Source of the DNA: Oscillospiraceae bacterium
Lineage (GTDB): Bacteria; Bacillota; Clostridia; Oscillospirales; Oscillospiraceae
NCBI GenBank assembly: GCA_017411225.1
Contig: JAFRDQ010000138.1
Span: forward strand, 1-52,142
DNA: 52,142 nucleotides
Reading direction: 5' to 3'
The notes beneath the pieces were generated by a model. That model had not been told where the DNA came from, made no database searches, and worked only from the letters and a program-made list of their open reading frames with translations. Positions 43,792-52,125 of the stretch are shown in pieces (within the stretch, counting starts at the first letter, position 1; each line of letters opens with the position of its first letter). The position numbers and the translations under genes are program-made.

Positions 43792-43828
43792 CAAAATGAG
43801 AGCCCGACAATGTCGGGCTCTCATTTTG
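43792..43828 (-). terminator. Terminator of the DUF362 gene
   Basis: 18-bp perfect stem CAAAATGAGAGCCCGACA / TGTCGGGCTCTCATTTTG with a 1-base centre. Confidence 0.85.
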
Positions 43829-43829
43829 A

Positions 43830-44987
43830 TTATTTTCTTCCAGCGGTGATGGCCTTCTGCGGGCACATCTCCTGGCAGCAGTAGCAGCGGATGCATTTTT
43901 TGCGGTCGTAGACCGGCGGGTGGTCCTTGCCGTTTTTGAACGAGAGCGCCTTGCCCGGGACGGGACAGTGCTGCACGCAGATGCCGCATTTGATGCACCG
44001 ATCCTTGTGGATCATCGGGCGGCGGGTGAAGTTCTCGAGCACGGCGAGGCTCTTCATGAGCATGTCCTTCTTCAGGCGGTCGGCCTTGAAATTGGGATTG
44101 CCGTACTGGGCTGCGAAGCCCTCGACCGTCTGGCGCCTGGCGTCCTCGCCGGGCTTTGCCAGCAGGAGGTCGATCTTGTCACTGTGGTAGACGCCGAGGC
44201 CCATCGCCTCGCCCTGCACGTTGGTCGGCACGGTCTCGGGATCGACGTGCACGAGCGCGCAGAAAACCGCGTCGAGCGCGACGGGGTCAGATGAAAACAG
44301 GAGCACGTTCATCGGCGTCGGCGTGCCCGCGCCGGGGCCGTTGCCCTCCATGGCGACGATGCCGTCCATGATGTGCAGGCGGGGCTTGACGCAGCGGTGA
44401 ATGTCGATGAGCATGCGGGAAAAGACGCTTGCGTTCGGGAACTTGACGTGCTCTCTCGCCTTGCGGTAGCCGCAGGTGAGGCCGAAGAGGTTCTTCACCG
44501 CGCCGGTGAGGCGCACGAGGGCGTGCGTCTTCATCTTGCAGACGTTGATGATCGCGTCCGCCTCGGCGACTTCCTTTGCAAAATAAAATTCTTTCTCGGT
44601 CAGTCCCTCCGGGAACGAGACGCAGACCTCCTTGTCCATCGGGGCAAAGGTCGCGCCATAGATCGGCTCCTTCGTGTTCAGGCCGATCTTCTCCGCGCTG
44701 CGGACGCCGGCGTCGTGGCCGGGGGAATCGCCGTACTTGACGCTGGCGCAGCCGCTCTCCTGCAGCAGGCGCAGCACGGCGCGGAGAACGTCCGGGTGCG
44801 TGGTGACGGCGGAGTCGACCTCCGCGGGCTTGAGCAGATTGGGCTTGACGAGGATCTTCTCCTCCGGGTGGACAAATTGATCAATGCCGCCGAGGGCATT
44901 CACGCCGGTGCAGACGGCCTGATAGACCGTCTCCGAATCATAGGTATTGCAGGGGACGGCGACGACCGTCGAGCGTGTCAGTTCCAT
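43830..44987 (-). CDS. DUF362 protein with two C-terminal 4Fe-4S ferredoxin motifs
   Basis: 385 residues. The DUF362 part covers about residues 10-300 (EEKILVKPNLLKP, SVKYGDSPGHDAGVRSAEKIG, INVCKMKTHALVRLTGAVKNLFG, DPVALDAVFCAL). The end has two CxxCxxC...CP clusters (CIKCGICVQHCP and CIRCYCCQEMCP), so it carries electrons. Exact reaction unknown; cytoplasmic. AGGAG 6 nt before the ATG, 1 bp after the acyltransferase stop, so the two are one operon. Confidence 0.92.
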   Translation of the reverse strand: MELTRSTVVAVPCNTYDSETVYQAVCTGVNALGGIDQFVHPEEKILVKPNLLKPAEVDSAVTTHPDVLRAVLRLLQESGCASVKYGDSPGHDAGVRSAEKIGLNTKEPIYGATFAPMDKEVCVSFPEGLTEKEFYFAKEVAEADAIINVCKMKTHALVRLTGAVKNLFGLTCGYRKAREHVKFPNASVFSRMLIDIHRCVKPRLHIMDGIVAMEGNGPGAGTPTPMNVLLFSSDPVALDAVFCALVHVDPETVPTNVQGEAMGLGVYHSDKIDLLLAKPGEDARRQTVEGFAAQYGNPNFKADRLKKDMLMKSLAVLENFTRRPMIHKDRCIKCGICVQHCPVPGKALSFKNGKDHPPVYDRKKCIRCYCCQEMCPQKAITAGRK

Positions 44988-44988
44988 T

Positions 44989-46137
44989 TTATTCTCCTTT
45001 TTGATACAGGCGGTAGAGCCGGTCTGCCTTCCATGCGTGGAAGGCGGGGCCGGTCATGCCGTAGTAGGCGCCGTTGCAGGTAAAGAGCAGGCTCTTGCCG
45101 AAATAGAGCATCGACATTTCGGTGATGTCCTCAAACCGGAAGACAAACGCGCCGAGCTCCATTCGGTCGTGATAGAGCTTCAGATTACCGACGGTGCGGT
45201 CGCGGCTGCTGTGGTCGTTCGCGTCGATTTCATAGAGGCGCACGGGCGTATCGGTGAAGAGGAGCTCCCCTTTCCCCCGCTCGGCCATATCGGCGTCGAA
45301 TTTGGTCTCAATCCACTTGCCCCAGTCATAGACCGTGTGGAACGGGAGATCGCCGTGCAGGAAGCCGAATTCATCATGCACGCCCTCGAGGCCGCATTTG
45401 CGGCAGCGAAATCGATTGTCTTCGCTCTCGAGCGTGTCATAGCCGCCGCAGCGGGGGCAGCAGATCAGATAGTTTTCCAGCCCCTCGGCGAGGCCGCGGC
45501 CGAGATAGCGCTCCGGGCGGCGGCGCTGGGTTTCGTAGGCGTTCTCATAGAGGTCGCGGTTGACCGCCTCCGTGATTTGAGCCGGCGTCATCTTTTTGAG
45601 CTCCTCAGAGCGGTAGACATTCACGACGCGGCCTTCCATCGGACCCTTGCGGAAGTGGTACGCCCAACGGGGCGCGACAAAGTAGCCGCCCTGAATGCGG
45701 TAGGTTACAAGCGCGGCGCGGCCGGTCTTGACGAGCTTGCCGAGCGAGACCTGCATCGGGATCGTCTCGCCGTGGAAGGACCGGCTGCCCTCCGGGAAGA
45801 GCAGAACATTTTCGCCATGGCGCAGGCGCCTTAAAATCTCCCGCACCGACCGGATCGCGGAGGCGCCCTTCGGCACCGGGATGGGGTTCGCGACGGACTT
45901 GAGGAGCCTGCCGTATTTCCCGCGGAGCAAATGCTCGCCGCAGACGAAGGTCAAAGGCTTTCTCGCAGCGCACGCGGCCATGAAATGGTCGGACTCCGTG
46001 GCGTGGTTGGCGAGCATCAAATAGGGCTCGTCCAGCTCCGGCACATAGTCGGTATGAAAGCGGTACTTTTTCAGCAGCAGGCCAAAAATCGGCAAGGCTG
46101 CGCGGAACACGGTCGCATAGCGCTCTTCACGCGTCAT
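44989..46137 (-). CDS. PlsC-like acyltransferase with zinc ribbon and PH/GRAM-like C-terminal domain
   Basis: 382 residues. The N-terminal acyltransferase domain (about 1-200) has the NHATESD (HX4D) catalytic motif and FPEGSRS; typical PlsC proteins stop near 200-250. Next comes a zinc ribbon with CPRC...CRKC, and a 110-residue C-terminal domain (YEIDANDHSSRDRTVGNLKLYHDR...) that resembles bacterial PH or GRAM-type folds. RBS GGAGGGGG upstream of ATG 46137. Likely makes phospholipid at the inner face of the membrane, with the extra parts as regulators. Confidence 0.85.
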   Translation of the reverse strand: MTREERYATVFRAALPIFGLLLKKYRFHTDYVPELDEPYLMLANHATESDHFMAACAARKPLTFVCGEHLLRGKYGRLLKSVANPIPVPKGASAIRSVREILRRLRHGENVLLFPEGSRSFHGETIPMQVSLGKLVKTGRAALVTYRIQGGYFVAPRWAYHFRKGPMEGRVVNVYRSEELKKMTPAQITEAVNRDLYENAYETQRRRPERYLGRGLAEGLENYLICCPRCGGYDTLESEDNRFRCRKCGLEGVHDEFGFLHGDLPFHTVYDWGKWIETKFDADMAERGKGELLFTDTPVRLYEIDANDHSSRDRTVGNLKLYHDRMELGAFVFRFEDITEMSMLYFGKSLLFTCNGAYYGMTGPAFHAWKADRLYRLYQKGE

Positions 46138-46202
46138 GTTTTGTCCCCCTCCCACATTGGAAAAAACGGGATATCTTAAATGCATGATAATATTTAAAGG
46201 CG

Positions 46203-46240
46203 AAAAAATCAAGGGCATACCGGGAATCGGTATGCCCTTT
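46203..46240 (-). terminator. Terminator of the sigma operon
   Basis: Stem AAAGGGCATACC / GGTATGCCCTT with a 7-nt loop, then ATTTTTT on the minus strand. Confidence 0.9.
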
Positions 46241-46242
46241 GC

Positions 46243-47223
46243 TCACCAATCGGTGAGATGTGTGCCGCCGCAGGCGTTGTAAACCGTGTCGAACGCCTCG
46301 CCCGGGATCTGGACGAAGTACCAGCCGAGCGGCGCATAGCCGACATAGCCGCCCTCAATCAAGCGCAGCTCCACGCGTGAGCCGTCTGTCAAGGTGAGGA
46401 AGAGGTGCGCCTGATTCGGCGTATCGTAGATGCTGCTGTTCGGATGACCCTCATAAAAGGACTTCTCCGGCTGCCAGGTGTTCACAAAGAGTCCCGCATC
46501 CACGGCGTCGAGAAACGCGCTCCATGTCTCCGGGGAGAGCGCGGCGTCCTGCATGCCGCCGCGGTTCCAGTTCCAGTCGTCATGCGCCTGCCATTGGACG
46601 GACGTAATACGGTCGCGGAGATGCAGCCGATCTTCAAACAGATCCGCGCCGGTGTTCAGATAAATGCCGTTCAGATGATCCAGAAACCAGACCGAGAGCC
46701 TGCCTTCCGAATCTACATTTCGCACGGCGACGCGGAAATCGGGATCATAGCCCTGCACGGTAAAGACCTCGCCCGCGAGCGTGGAGGCAAACGGCTTTTC
46801 ATACTCCGAATCGTCCGAAAAGCAGTCAATCGTGCCGGTCGCGTCGCCGAGCTTTTCGCCGAGGAGCGGTTCCACTCGCGCCGCCTCGTCGTAATACGTC
46901 TCCCCCTCTGTGTAAAGGTTCCCGTCCACCACGACGAGTGCTTTCATGTCCGCCATCGCCGCCTCCTCCGGCTTTGGCAGCTCGATTGGCGGGATCCAGA
47001 CGCCGGGCTCCGACTCGACCGGCGCCGGGAGCGTGTGCGTCTCGATGATCGGTTCGGTTCCGGGTTCGGGACGGCGCAGCAGCGCGCCTGCGCCGACGGC
47101 GAGCAGCAGGCAGGCCGCGGCAGCCCATGGAATCCAGCGGTGCTTCTTTTGGGTTTTCTGCGCAAGCAGAATATCGGAATCCTCGGCGCCGCCAATGGCG
47201 TCGAGCAGATCCAAAGCGTTCAT
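46243..47223 (-). CDS. Membrane-anchored partner of the ECF sigma factor (putative anti-sigma)
   Basis: 326 residues. Short cytoplasmic head (MNALDLLDAIGGAEDSDI...), one membrane helix at about 31-50, then an extracytoplasmic domain of about 270 residues with no family I know. The gene starts inside the sigma stop codon (ATGA), the classic sigma/anti-sigma arrangement. The cytoplasmic head is only about 30 residues with no zinc-binding HxxxCxxC motif, so sigma binding is inferred from position only. Confidence 0.7.
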   Translation of the reverse strand: MNALDLLDAIGGAEDSDILLAQKTQKKHRWIPWAAAACLLLAVGAGALLRRPEPGTEPIIETHTLPAPVESEPGVWIPPIELPKPEEAAMADMKALVVVDGNLYTEGETYYDEAARVEPLLGEKLGDATGTIDCFSDDSEYEKPFASTLAGEVFTVQGYDPDFRVAVRNVDSEGRLSVWFLDHLNGIYLNTGADLFEDRLHLRDRITSVQWQAHDDWNWNRGGMQDAALSPETWSAFLDAVDAGLFVNTWQPEKSFYEGHPNSSIYDTPNQAHLFLTLTDGSRVELRLIEGGYVGYAPLGWYFVQIPGEAFDTVYNACGGTHLTDW

Positions 47224-47780
47224 ATGGTCCAGCCCTCCTCTTCGAGCACGACACGAAGCCGCTCGCGCAGGCGATGGAGCGTCACCTTGACCTTGCTCTG
47301 GGTGAAGCCATATCGCGCGGCGATGGCGGGGATCGTGTCGAAATACCAATAGCGTCTGAGGAAAACCCCGCGCTGCTCCTCTGAGCAGCCCGCGAGAAAG
47401 CGGCGGATGACCGCCTCGAGTTCGGAGGCGCTGACCTCCGTCTCGACCGTTTCTTTCGCCGGAAGGCACAATTCGAGCTCCTGCGTCAGCTCGCAGAGCA
47501 CGGCGCTGCGTTTGCGCGCGTCTCTGCGGCGGCAGCGGTCGATGGCGAGATGACGCACGATGCGCCCGAGGAACGGAAAAAGATATGCGCGCGGCTCGTG
47601 CGGCGGGATGCGGTTCCACGCCTCGAGATACGTGTCGTTCTCGCACTCCTCGGATGCGGGCAAATCATCGAGAATCCGGTTCGCCAGCGTCCGGATCGCC
47701 GCGCCGTATTTCTCGCTGGTTTTCGCAATGGCGCTCTCGTCTTTGGCCAGATAGAGCTCCACGATGCTGCCATCGTCCAT
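47220..47780 (-). CDS. ECF-type RNA polymerase sigma factor
   Basis: 186 residues. Region 2 (about 10-95) includes RAYLFPFLGRIVRHLAIDRCRRRDARKR; region 4 (about 130-180) has CSEEQRGVFLRRYWYFDTIPAIAARYGFTQSKVKVTLHRLRERL, an ECF helix-turn-helix. AAGGAGG 6 nt upstream of the ATG. A TGTAACC at 47841-47835 could be an ECF -35 element for self-control, but the -10 is not clear. Confidence 0.9.
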   Translation of the reverse strand: MDDGSIVELYLAKDESAIAKTSEKYGAAIRTLANRILDDLPASEECENDTYLEAWNRIPPHEPRAYLFPFLGRIVRHLAIDRCRRRDARKRSAVLCELTQELELCLPAKETVETEVSASELEAVIRRFLAGCSEEQRGVFLRRYWYFDTIPAIAARYGFTQSKVKVTLHRLRERLRVVLEEEGWTI

Positions 47781-47855
47781 GCCGCTGCCTCCTTTCGGGG
47801 TCCTCAACCAATTAAGCGCAAAAGATTTGGGAATGGTTACACATTCTGAGTGTGA

Positions 47856-47965
47856 AGTGTGGAGGGTGGAGTGTGGAGTTTAAATGGCTTTGTCATAATG
47901 ATTACAATCATCATCGCCGTCAGGCGATACCACAACTCCACACTCCAAACTCCTAACTCCACACT
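47856..47965. repeat. Imperfect long inverted repeat of GTGTGGAG motifs
   Basis: AGTGTGGAGGGTGGAGTGTGG-type arm at 47856-47880 and complementary arm at 47934-47965. Between them are two nested hairpins (ATGATT/AATCAT and ATCGCC/GGCGAT). The whole folds as a ~110-nt cruciform-like structure. I see no gene here. Confidence 0.55.
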
Positions 47966-48088
47966 GAAGGAAAAAAGCAGCGCTGTAAAGAGCGTTGCCA
48001 TAAGAAAACATGAGGAAACCCAGTAAAATCAATGTTTTTTAGGGCAGCGGAAAGCGGGGCACGGTACAAAAACCAAATATCGCACAGA

Positions 48089-48122
48089 AAAAGGGTGTTG
48101 TCACACAAGGCAGCACCCTTTT
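48089..48122 (+). terminator. Terminator at the element's left side
   Basis: AAAAGGGTGTTG / CAGCACCCTTTT stem with a 10-nt loop and T run. It ends whatever comes from the left. Confidence 0.6.
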
Positions 48123-48138
48123 CCGTTATCCAGCCTTG

Positions 48139-48171
48139 CCGCAGATTTTGAAAAAAGTCTGCGGCTTTTTT
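48139..48171 (+). terminator. Second terminator in front of the initiator gene
   Basis: CCGCAGA / TCTGCGG stem, then CTTTTTT, 31 bp before the first start codon. If used, it would regulate element gene expression. Confidence 0.65.
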
Positions 48172-48201
48172 CATGCCCAAATTCAGAAAGGAGGCGACGC
48201 T

Positions 48202-49416
48202 ATGTACTTTACTTCCGGCCAAGACCGGGCCTTTGAACGGCTGATGCAGGAAAAGCCCGGTTTCGATCATTACGACGGCGGCGGGGCGAACGCGCCGGAG
48301 GATTGCGGCAGTTGCCGCTTCTATCGCCCGGATTGGAAATATCAATACTGCGTGTATGCAGAGTGTCCCTATCAGCCGGGCAAGCTGACCGCCTTTGCTG
48401 CGGTCAAATTCACAGTGAAAGGAGCTGACGATGATATGGCAGTATTCCGCGTGGAGAAGAACAAAGGCTATACGGTGATGTCCAACCACCATCTGCGGAA
48501 CAAAGCCCTGTCCCTGAAAGCCAAGGGCCTGCTGTCACAAATGCTGTCCTTGCCGGAGGATTGGGACTACACCCTAAAGGGCCTGTCCCTTATCAACCGG
48601 GAAAGCATTGACGCCATCAGGACAGCGGTGTGGGAACTGGAACGGGCTGGATATATCAGGCGGGAGCAGGGCCGCGACGCAAAGGGCAAAATGGCCGATA
48701 TGGTCTATACCATTTACGAGCAGCCGGTGTTGGATAAGTCGGTGTTGGATAAGCCGGTATTGGAAAACCCGGTGTTGGAAAATCCAACATCGGATAACCC
48801 GACATCGGATAACCCGGCGTCGGGAAATCCAACGCAATTAAATAAAGAGATACAAAGAACTAACTCACCAAGAAAAGAAAAATTAAATACAGATGGACAA
48901 AGTACCGATTCCATTCCTTTCCCATCCCTGACCCCTGCCCCTGTGGAGAACGAGGCGGCGGCTGCTCCGCTGGAACGGAAAGGAACAGGAAAGGATGCGG
49001 CAGTACAGATTTATCGGGAAATCCTTTTGGAGAATATCGAGTATGACTATCTCATTCAGGACAGTTCCATTGACCGGGAGCAGCTTGACGAGATCGTTGA
49101 TCTGATGTTGGAAACCGTCTGTACTTCCCGTAAGAGCATCCGTATCGCCGGGGATGATTACCCTGCCGAGCTGGTGAAGTCCAAGTTTATGAAGCTGAAC
49201 AGCGAACATATCCGCTTTGTCTTTGACTGCCTGCGGGAGAACACCACGAAAGTCCGTAACATCAAGCAGTATTTACGGGCCATGCTGTTCAATGCCCCCA
49301 GCACCATCAGTAACTACTACACGTCCCTTGTGGCGCACGATATGGCGCAGCCGGATTGGGGCAAACCGAAATCCGGCCTGCCGTACTATTCCTGTTCGCC
49401 GGATGAAAGCCTGTGA
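48202..49416 (+). CDS. Replication initiator-like protein (HTH plus DUF6017) with Cys-rich N-terminal module
   Basis: 404 residues. Residues 1-78 form a module with CGSCRFYRPDWKYQYCVYAECPYQ, seen as a separate small protein in related elements. From residue 79 (MAVFRVEKNKGYTVMSNHHLRNK) starts the HTH domain of element initiators (LSLINRESIDAIRTAVWELERAGYIRRE). A pentapeptide linker follows (174-208), then DUF6017 (about 265-390). Both ATG 48202 (strong AAAGGAGG) and ATG 48436 (GGAG 11 nt away) look usable and are in frame. One fused protein or an internal second start are both possible. Confidence 0.8.
   Translation: MYFTSGQDRAFERLMQEKPGFDHYDGGGANAPEDCGSCRFYRPDWKYQYCVYAECPYQPGKLTAFAAVKFTVKGADDDMAVFRVEKNKGYTVMSNHHLRNKALSLKAKGLLSQMLSLPEDWDYTLKGLSLINRESIDAIRTAVWELERAGYIRREQGRDAKGKMADMVYTIYEQPVLDKSVLDKPVLENPVLENPTSDNPTSDNPASGNPTQLNKEIQRTNSPRKEKLNTDGQSTDSIPFPSLTPAPVENEAAAAPLERKGTGKDAAVQIYREILLENIEYDYLIQDSSIDREQLDEIVDLMLETVCTSRKSIRIAGDDYPAELVKSKFMKLNSEHIRFVFDCLRENTTKVRNIKQYLRAMLFNAPSTISNYYTSLVAHDMAQPDWGKPKSGLPYYSCSPDESL
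48724..48828 (+). repeat. 15-bp tandem repeat coding for P-V-L-D-K/P-T-S-D-N units
   Basis: Seven pentapeptide units (PVLDK, SVLDK, PVLEN x2, PTSDN x2, PASGN) form a linker between the HTH and DUF6017 parts of the initiator. Confidence 0.85.
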
Positions 49417-49431
49417 AGAATAGGAGGCACT

Positions 49432-49473
49432 TTGAACCGTTGTTACCTGCGGCGTCTGGTGGTTCCACCTTAG
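49432..49473 (+). CDS. Possible 13-codon leader ORF before pcfB
   Basis: TTG start 4 nt after GGAGG, 13 codons (MNRCYLRRLVVPP) and stop TAG. Its 3' half lies inside the terminator hairpin at 49451-49485, as in transcription attenuation leaders. Short enough to be chance. Confidence 0.35.
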   Translation: MNRCYLRRLVVPP

Positions 49474-49485
49474 ACGCCATTTTTG
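49451..49485 (+). terminator. Terminator or attenuator between initiator gene and pcfB
   Basis: GGCGTCT...GG / CC...AGACGCC stem with T run ATTTTTG. Confidence 0.7.
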
Positions 49486-49510
49486 ACTTTCTGATAAGGA
49501 GGGATGCTTA

Positions 49511-49987
49511 TTGCAGGAAGAAGTCGATCAGAAAACCATTGCCCTGTCCATGAAAACGGGCAAGCTCACGGCCCAAGTGCTGCAAGCGGCGTTGAAAAAG
49601 TATTTGCAGCACCGGGCCAAGGGCAAGACCACGCTGCATCACGGCCAGCAGAGCCTAAAGCAGCTTAAAAAGCATGGGGCGGCCCTCTCCAACATTGAGA
49701 TTACCGAGGCCAACATTGGTGCGTTCAAGCCCTGTGCCAAGAAATACGGCGTGGATTTTGCCTTGCGAAAGGATAAGACCACCCAGCCGCCCCACTACGT
49801 CGTGATCTTCAAATCCAAGGATGCGGACAATCTGGAACAGGCGTTCCGGGAGTTTACGGCAAAGACGCTCTCCAAGGAGCAGCGGCCCTCCATCCGCAAG
49901 GTGCTGTCCGCCATGAAGCAAAAAACAGCGGAGCAGACCAAGCAGAGGGCCAAGGAGAAAGTCAGGGAAAGGGGGCTGGAACGATGA
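49511..49987 (+). CDS. PcfB-like conjugation protein (DUF3801)
   Basis: 158 residues, soluble, strongly basic C-terminus (KQKTAEQTKQRAKEKVRERGLER). The core fits DUF3801/PcfB of enterococcal plasmid pCF10 and its element relatives, an accessory of relaxosome and coupling ATPase. TTG start with AAGGAGG at 8 nt; no ATG fits. Its stop overlaps pcfC start as ATGA. Confidence 0.85.
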   Translation: MQEEVDQKTIALSMKTGKLTAQVLQAALKKYLQHRAKGKTTLHHGQQSLKQLKKHGAALSNIEITEANIGAFKPCAKKYGVDFALRKDKTTQPPHYVVIFKSKDADNLEQAFREFTAKTLSKEQRPSIRKVLSAMKQKTAEQTKQRAKEKVRERGLER

Positions 49988-51792
49988 AGCCTGATATAAA
50001 AAAGCTGGTGATCCTCAACCTCCCATATCTAATTTTTGTGTACCTGTTCGGAAAATGCGGGCAGGCGTACCGGCTGGCCGCTGGTGCTGACCTGTCGGGA
50101 AAGCTCCTGCATATTGCGGACGGTTTTACGGCGGCCTTTGCAAATCCCCTCCCCAGCCTGCACCTGTTTGATTTCTGCGTCGGCGTCGCCGGTGCTTTGA
50201 TCGTGCGGCTGGTGGTGTACTGCAAGAGCAAGAACGCCAAGAAGTACCGCAAGGGCGTGGAGTACGGCAGCGCCCGTTGGGGGACGGCCAAGGATATTGC
50301 CCCCTATATCGACCCCAAGTTTGAAAACAATATCCTGCTGACCCAAACGGAACGGCTGACTATGACCGGGAGGCCCAAAGACCCCAAGACGGCCCGGAAC
50401 AAAAACGTGCTGGTGATCGGCGGCAGTGGTTCAGGCAAAACACGATTTTTCGTGAAGCCCAACCTGATGCAATGCTTTCCAACCACGGACTACCCGACCT
50501 CATTTGTGGTGACTGACCCGAAAGGCACCCTTGTTCTGGAAACGGGAAAGATGTTTCAGCAGGCGGGCTACCGCATAAAAATCCTGAACACCATCAACTT
50601 TTCCAAGTCCATGAAATACAATCCGTTCGTCTACATCCACTCGGAAAAGGACGTGCTAAAGCTGGTAAATACCCTGATTGCCAACACCAAGGGCGAGGGC
50701 GAAAAATCAGCGGAGGATTTTTGGGTCAAATCGGAACGGCTGTTTTACACGGCCCTGATCGGCTACATCTGGTATGAGGCCCCGGCAGAGGAAATGAACT
50801 TCACAACGCTGCTGGAAATGATAAATGCCAGTGAAGCCCGTGAGGACGACCCGGAGTTTCAAAGCCCCGTAGACCTGATGTTTGAACGGTTGGAGAAGAA
50901 AGACCCAGACCACTTTGCCGTGCGGCAGTATAAGAAATTCCTGTTGTCCGCTGGCAAAACCCGTTCCTCTATCCTGATAAGCTGCGGCGCACGTTTGGCT
51001 CCCTTTGACATCCGGGAAGTGCGTGAGCTGATGGAGGACGACGAAATGGAGCTGGACACCATCGGGGACGAAAAGACGGTGCTGTTTCTCATTATGAGCG
51101 ACACGGACACCACATTTAACTTCATTCTGGCTATGCTCCAAAGCCAGCTTATCAACTTACTTTGTGACCGGGCCGATGATAAGTACGGTGGGCGGCTGCC
51201 TGTCCATGTGCGGCTAATCTTAGATGAGTTTGCCAACATCGGCCAGATACCAAATTTTGATAAATTGATTGCAACCATCCGAAGCCGGGAAATCTCGGCT
51301 TCTATCATTTTGCAGAGCCAGTCACAGTTAAAGGCCATCTACAAGGAAGCTGCCGAAATCATATCAGACAACTGTGATTCTGTGCTTTTCCTTAGTGGGC
51401 GCGGCAAAAATGCCAAGGAAATCTCCGATGCGCTGGGCAAGGAAACCATTGACAGTTTCAACACCAGCGAAAACCGGGGAAGCCAGACATCCCACGGACT
51501 GAACTACCAAAAATTAGGAAAGGAGCTGATGAGCCAAGACGAAATCGCCGTGATGGACGGCGGCAAGTGCATCTTGCAGCTACGGGGTGTGCGCCCGTTT
51601 TTGTCGGAGAAATTCGATATTACCAAGCACCCGCGCTACAAATACCTTGCCGACGCCGACAAGAAAAACACCTTTGATGTGGACAGGTTTTTGACCGCTA
51701 TGCGCCGGAAACGGCAGCAAGTGGTGACGCAGGACGAGATTTTCTACCTGTACGAAATTGACCTGTCGGACGAGGACGCCGCCGCTGAATAA
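49984..51792 (+). CDS. PcfC/VirD4-type coupling ATPase
   Basis: 602 residues. Two membrane helices in the first 80 residues, Walker A GGSGSGKT at 146-153, Walker B VRLILDEFANIGQIPNFDK, and the sensor region SREISASIILQSQSQL. It brings the relaxase-DNA complex to the transfer channel at the membrane. The terminator overlaps its stop codon. Confidence 0.95.
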   Translation: MKPDIKKLVILNLPYLIFVYLFGKCGQAYRLAAGADLSGKLLHIADGFTAAFANPLPSLHLFDFCVGVAGALIVRLVVYCKSKNAKKYRKGVEYGSARWGTAKDIAPYIDPKFENNILLTQTERLTMTGRPKDPKTARNKNVLVIGGSGSGKTRFFVKPNLMQCFPTTDYPTSFVVTDPKGTLVLETGKMFQQAGYRIKILNTINFSKSMKYNPFVYIHSEKDVLKLVNTLIANTKGEGEKSAEDFWVKSERLFYTALIGYIWYEAPAEEMNFTTLLEMINASEAREDDPEFQSPVDLMFERLEKKDPDHFAVRQYKKFLLSAGKTRSSILISCGARLAPFDIREVRELMEDDEMELDTIGDEKTVLFLIMSDTDTTFNFILAMLQSQLINLLCDRADDKYGGRLPVHVRLILDEFANIGQIPNFDKLIATIRSREISASIILQSQSQLKAIYKEAAEIISDNCDSVLFLSGRGKNAKEISDALGKETIDSFNTSENRGSQTSHGLNYQKLGKELMSQDEIAVMDGGKCILQLRGVRPFLSEKFDITKHPRYKYLADADKKNTFDVDRFLTAMRRKRQQVVTQDEIFYLYEIDLSDEDAAAE

Positions 51793-51807
51793 GCAGCGGC
51801 TTTTTTC
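51780..51807 (+). terminator. Terminator overlapping the pcfC stop codon
   Basis: GCCGCTG / CAGCGGC stem over the stop codon TAA, then TTTTTT. Confidence 0.8.
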
Positions 51808-51870
51808 ATACTCAAATCCAAATCAAACAATTTTGTGAGCCGCAAAACGCGGCAGAAAGTGAGGACATTT

Positions 51871-52011
51871 ATGGAATTTTTCAACAGTGCAGTGAACACT
51901 TTGCAGACGATCGTGATCGGACTGGGCGGCGGCCTGTGCGTCTGGGGCGGCGTTAATCTTCTGGAGGGCTACGGCCAGGACAACCCCGGCGCTAATGCTC
52001 AGGTACGGTAA
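51871..52011 (+). pseudogene. Truncated Maff2-family membrane protein gene
   Basis: 46 codons seen: MEFFNSAVNTLQTIVIGLGG and NLLEGYGQDNPGANAQ match the start of Maff2 proteins, which normally go on with GMKQLMAGGG and a second membrane helix (about 70 residues in all). Here the frame ends VR-stop right after GANAQ and the following sequence has no likeness to the rest. An insertion (for example a group II intron or small mobile element) or a deletion is likely. The downstream part is outside the window, so it may continue after an insert. Confidence 0.65.
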
Positions 52012-52083
52012 GGAAGCAAGCAACCGAAAACAAGAGATAGACCGCCAGCACTACACTATTCCGAACCAAAGACCAAAAGATAA

Positions 52084-52125
52084 GCATTGTGGGAAAATCT
52101 AAACTTTTGGATTTTCCTACAATGC
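52084..52125. repeat. 16-bp stem hairpin near the window edge
   Basis: GCATTGTGGGAAAATC / GATTTTCCTACAATGC with one wobble pair and a 10-nt loop. It lies 73 bp after the Maff2 break. It could be a terminal structure of an inserted element. Confidence 0.55.

Noticed and set aside
43463..43810. Small open frames within the GGG...CCCCTAC palindrome region
   Set aside because: They read through hairpin repeats on both strands and have no RBS or coding bias; treated as non-coding.
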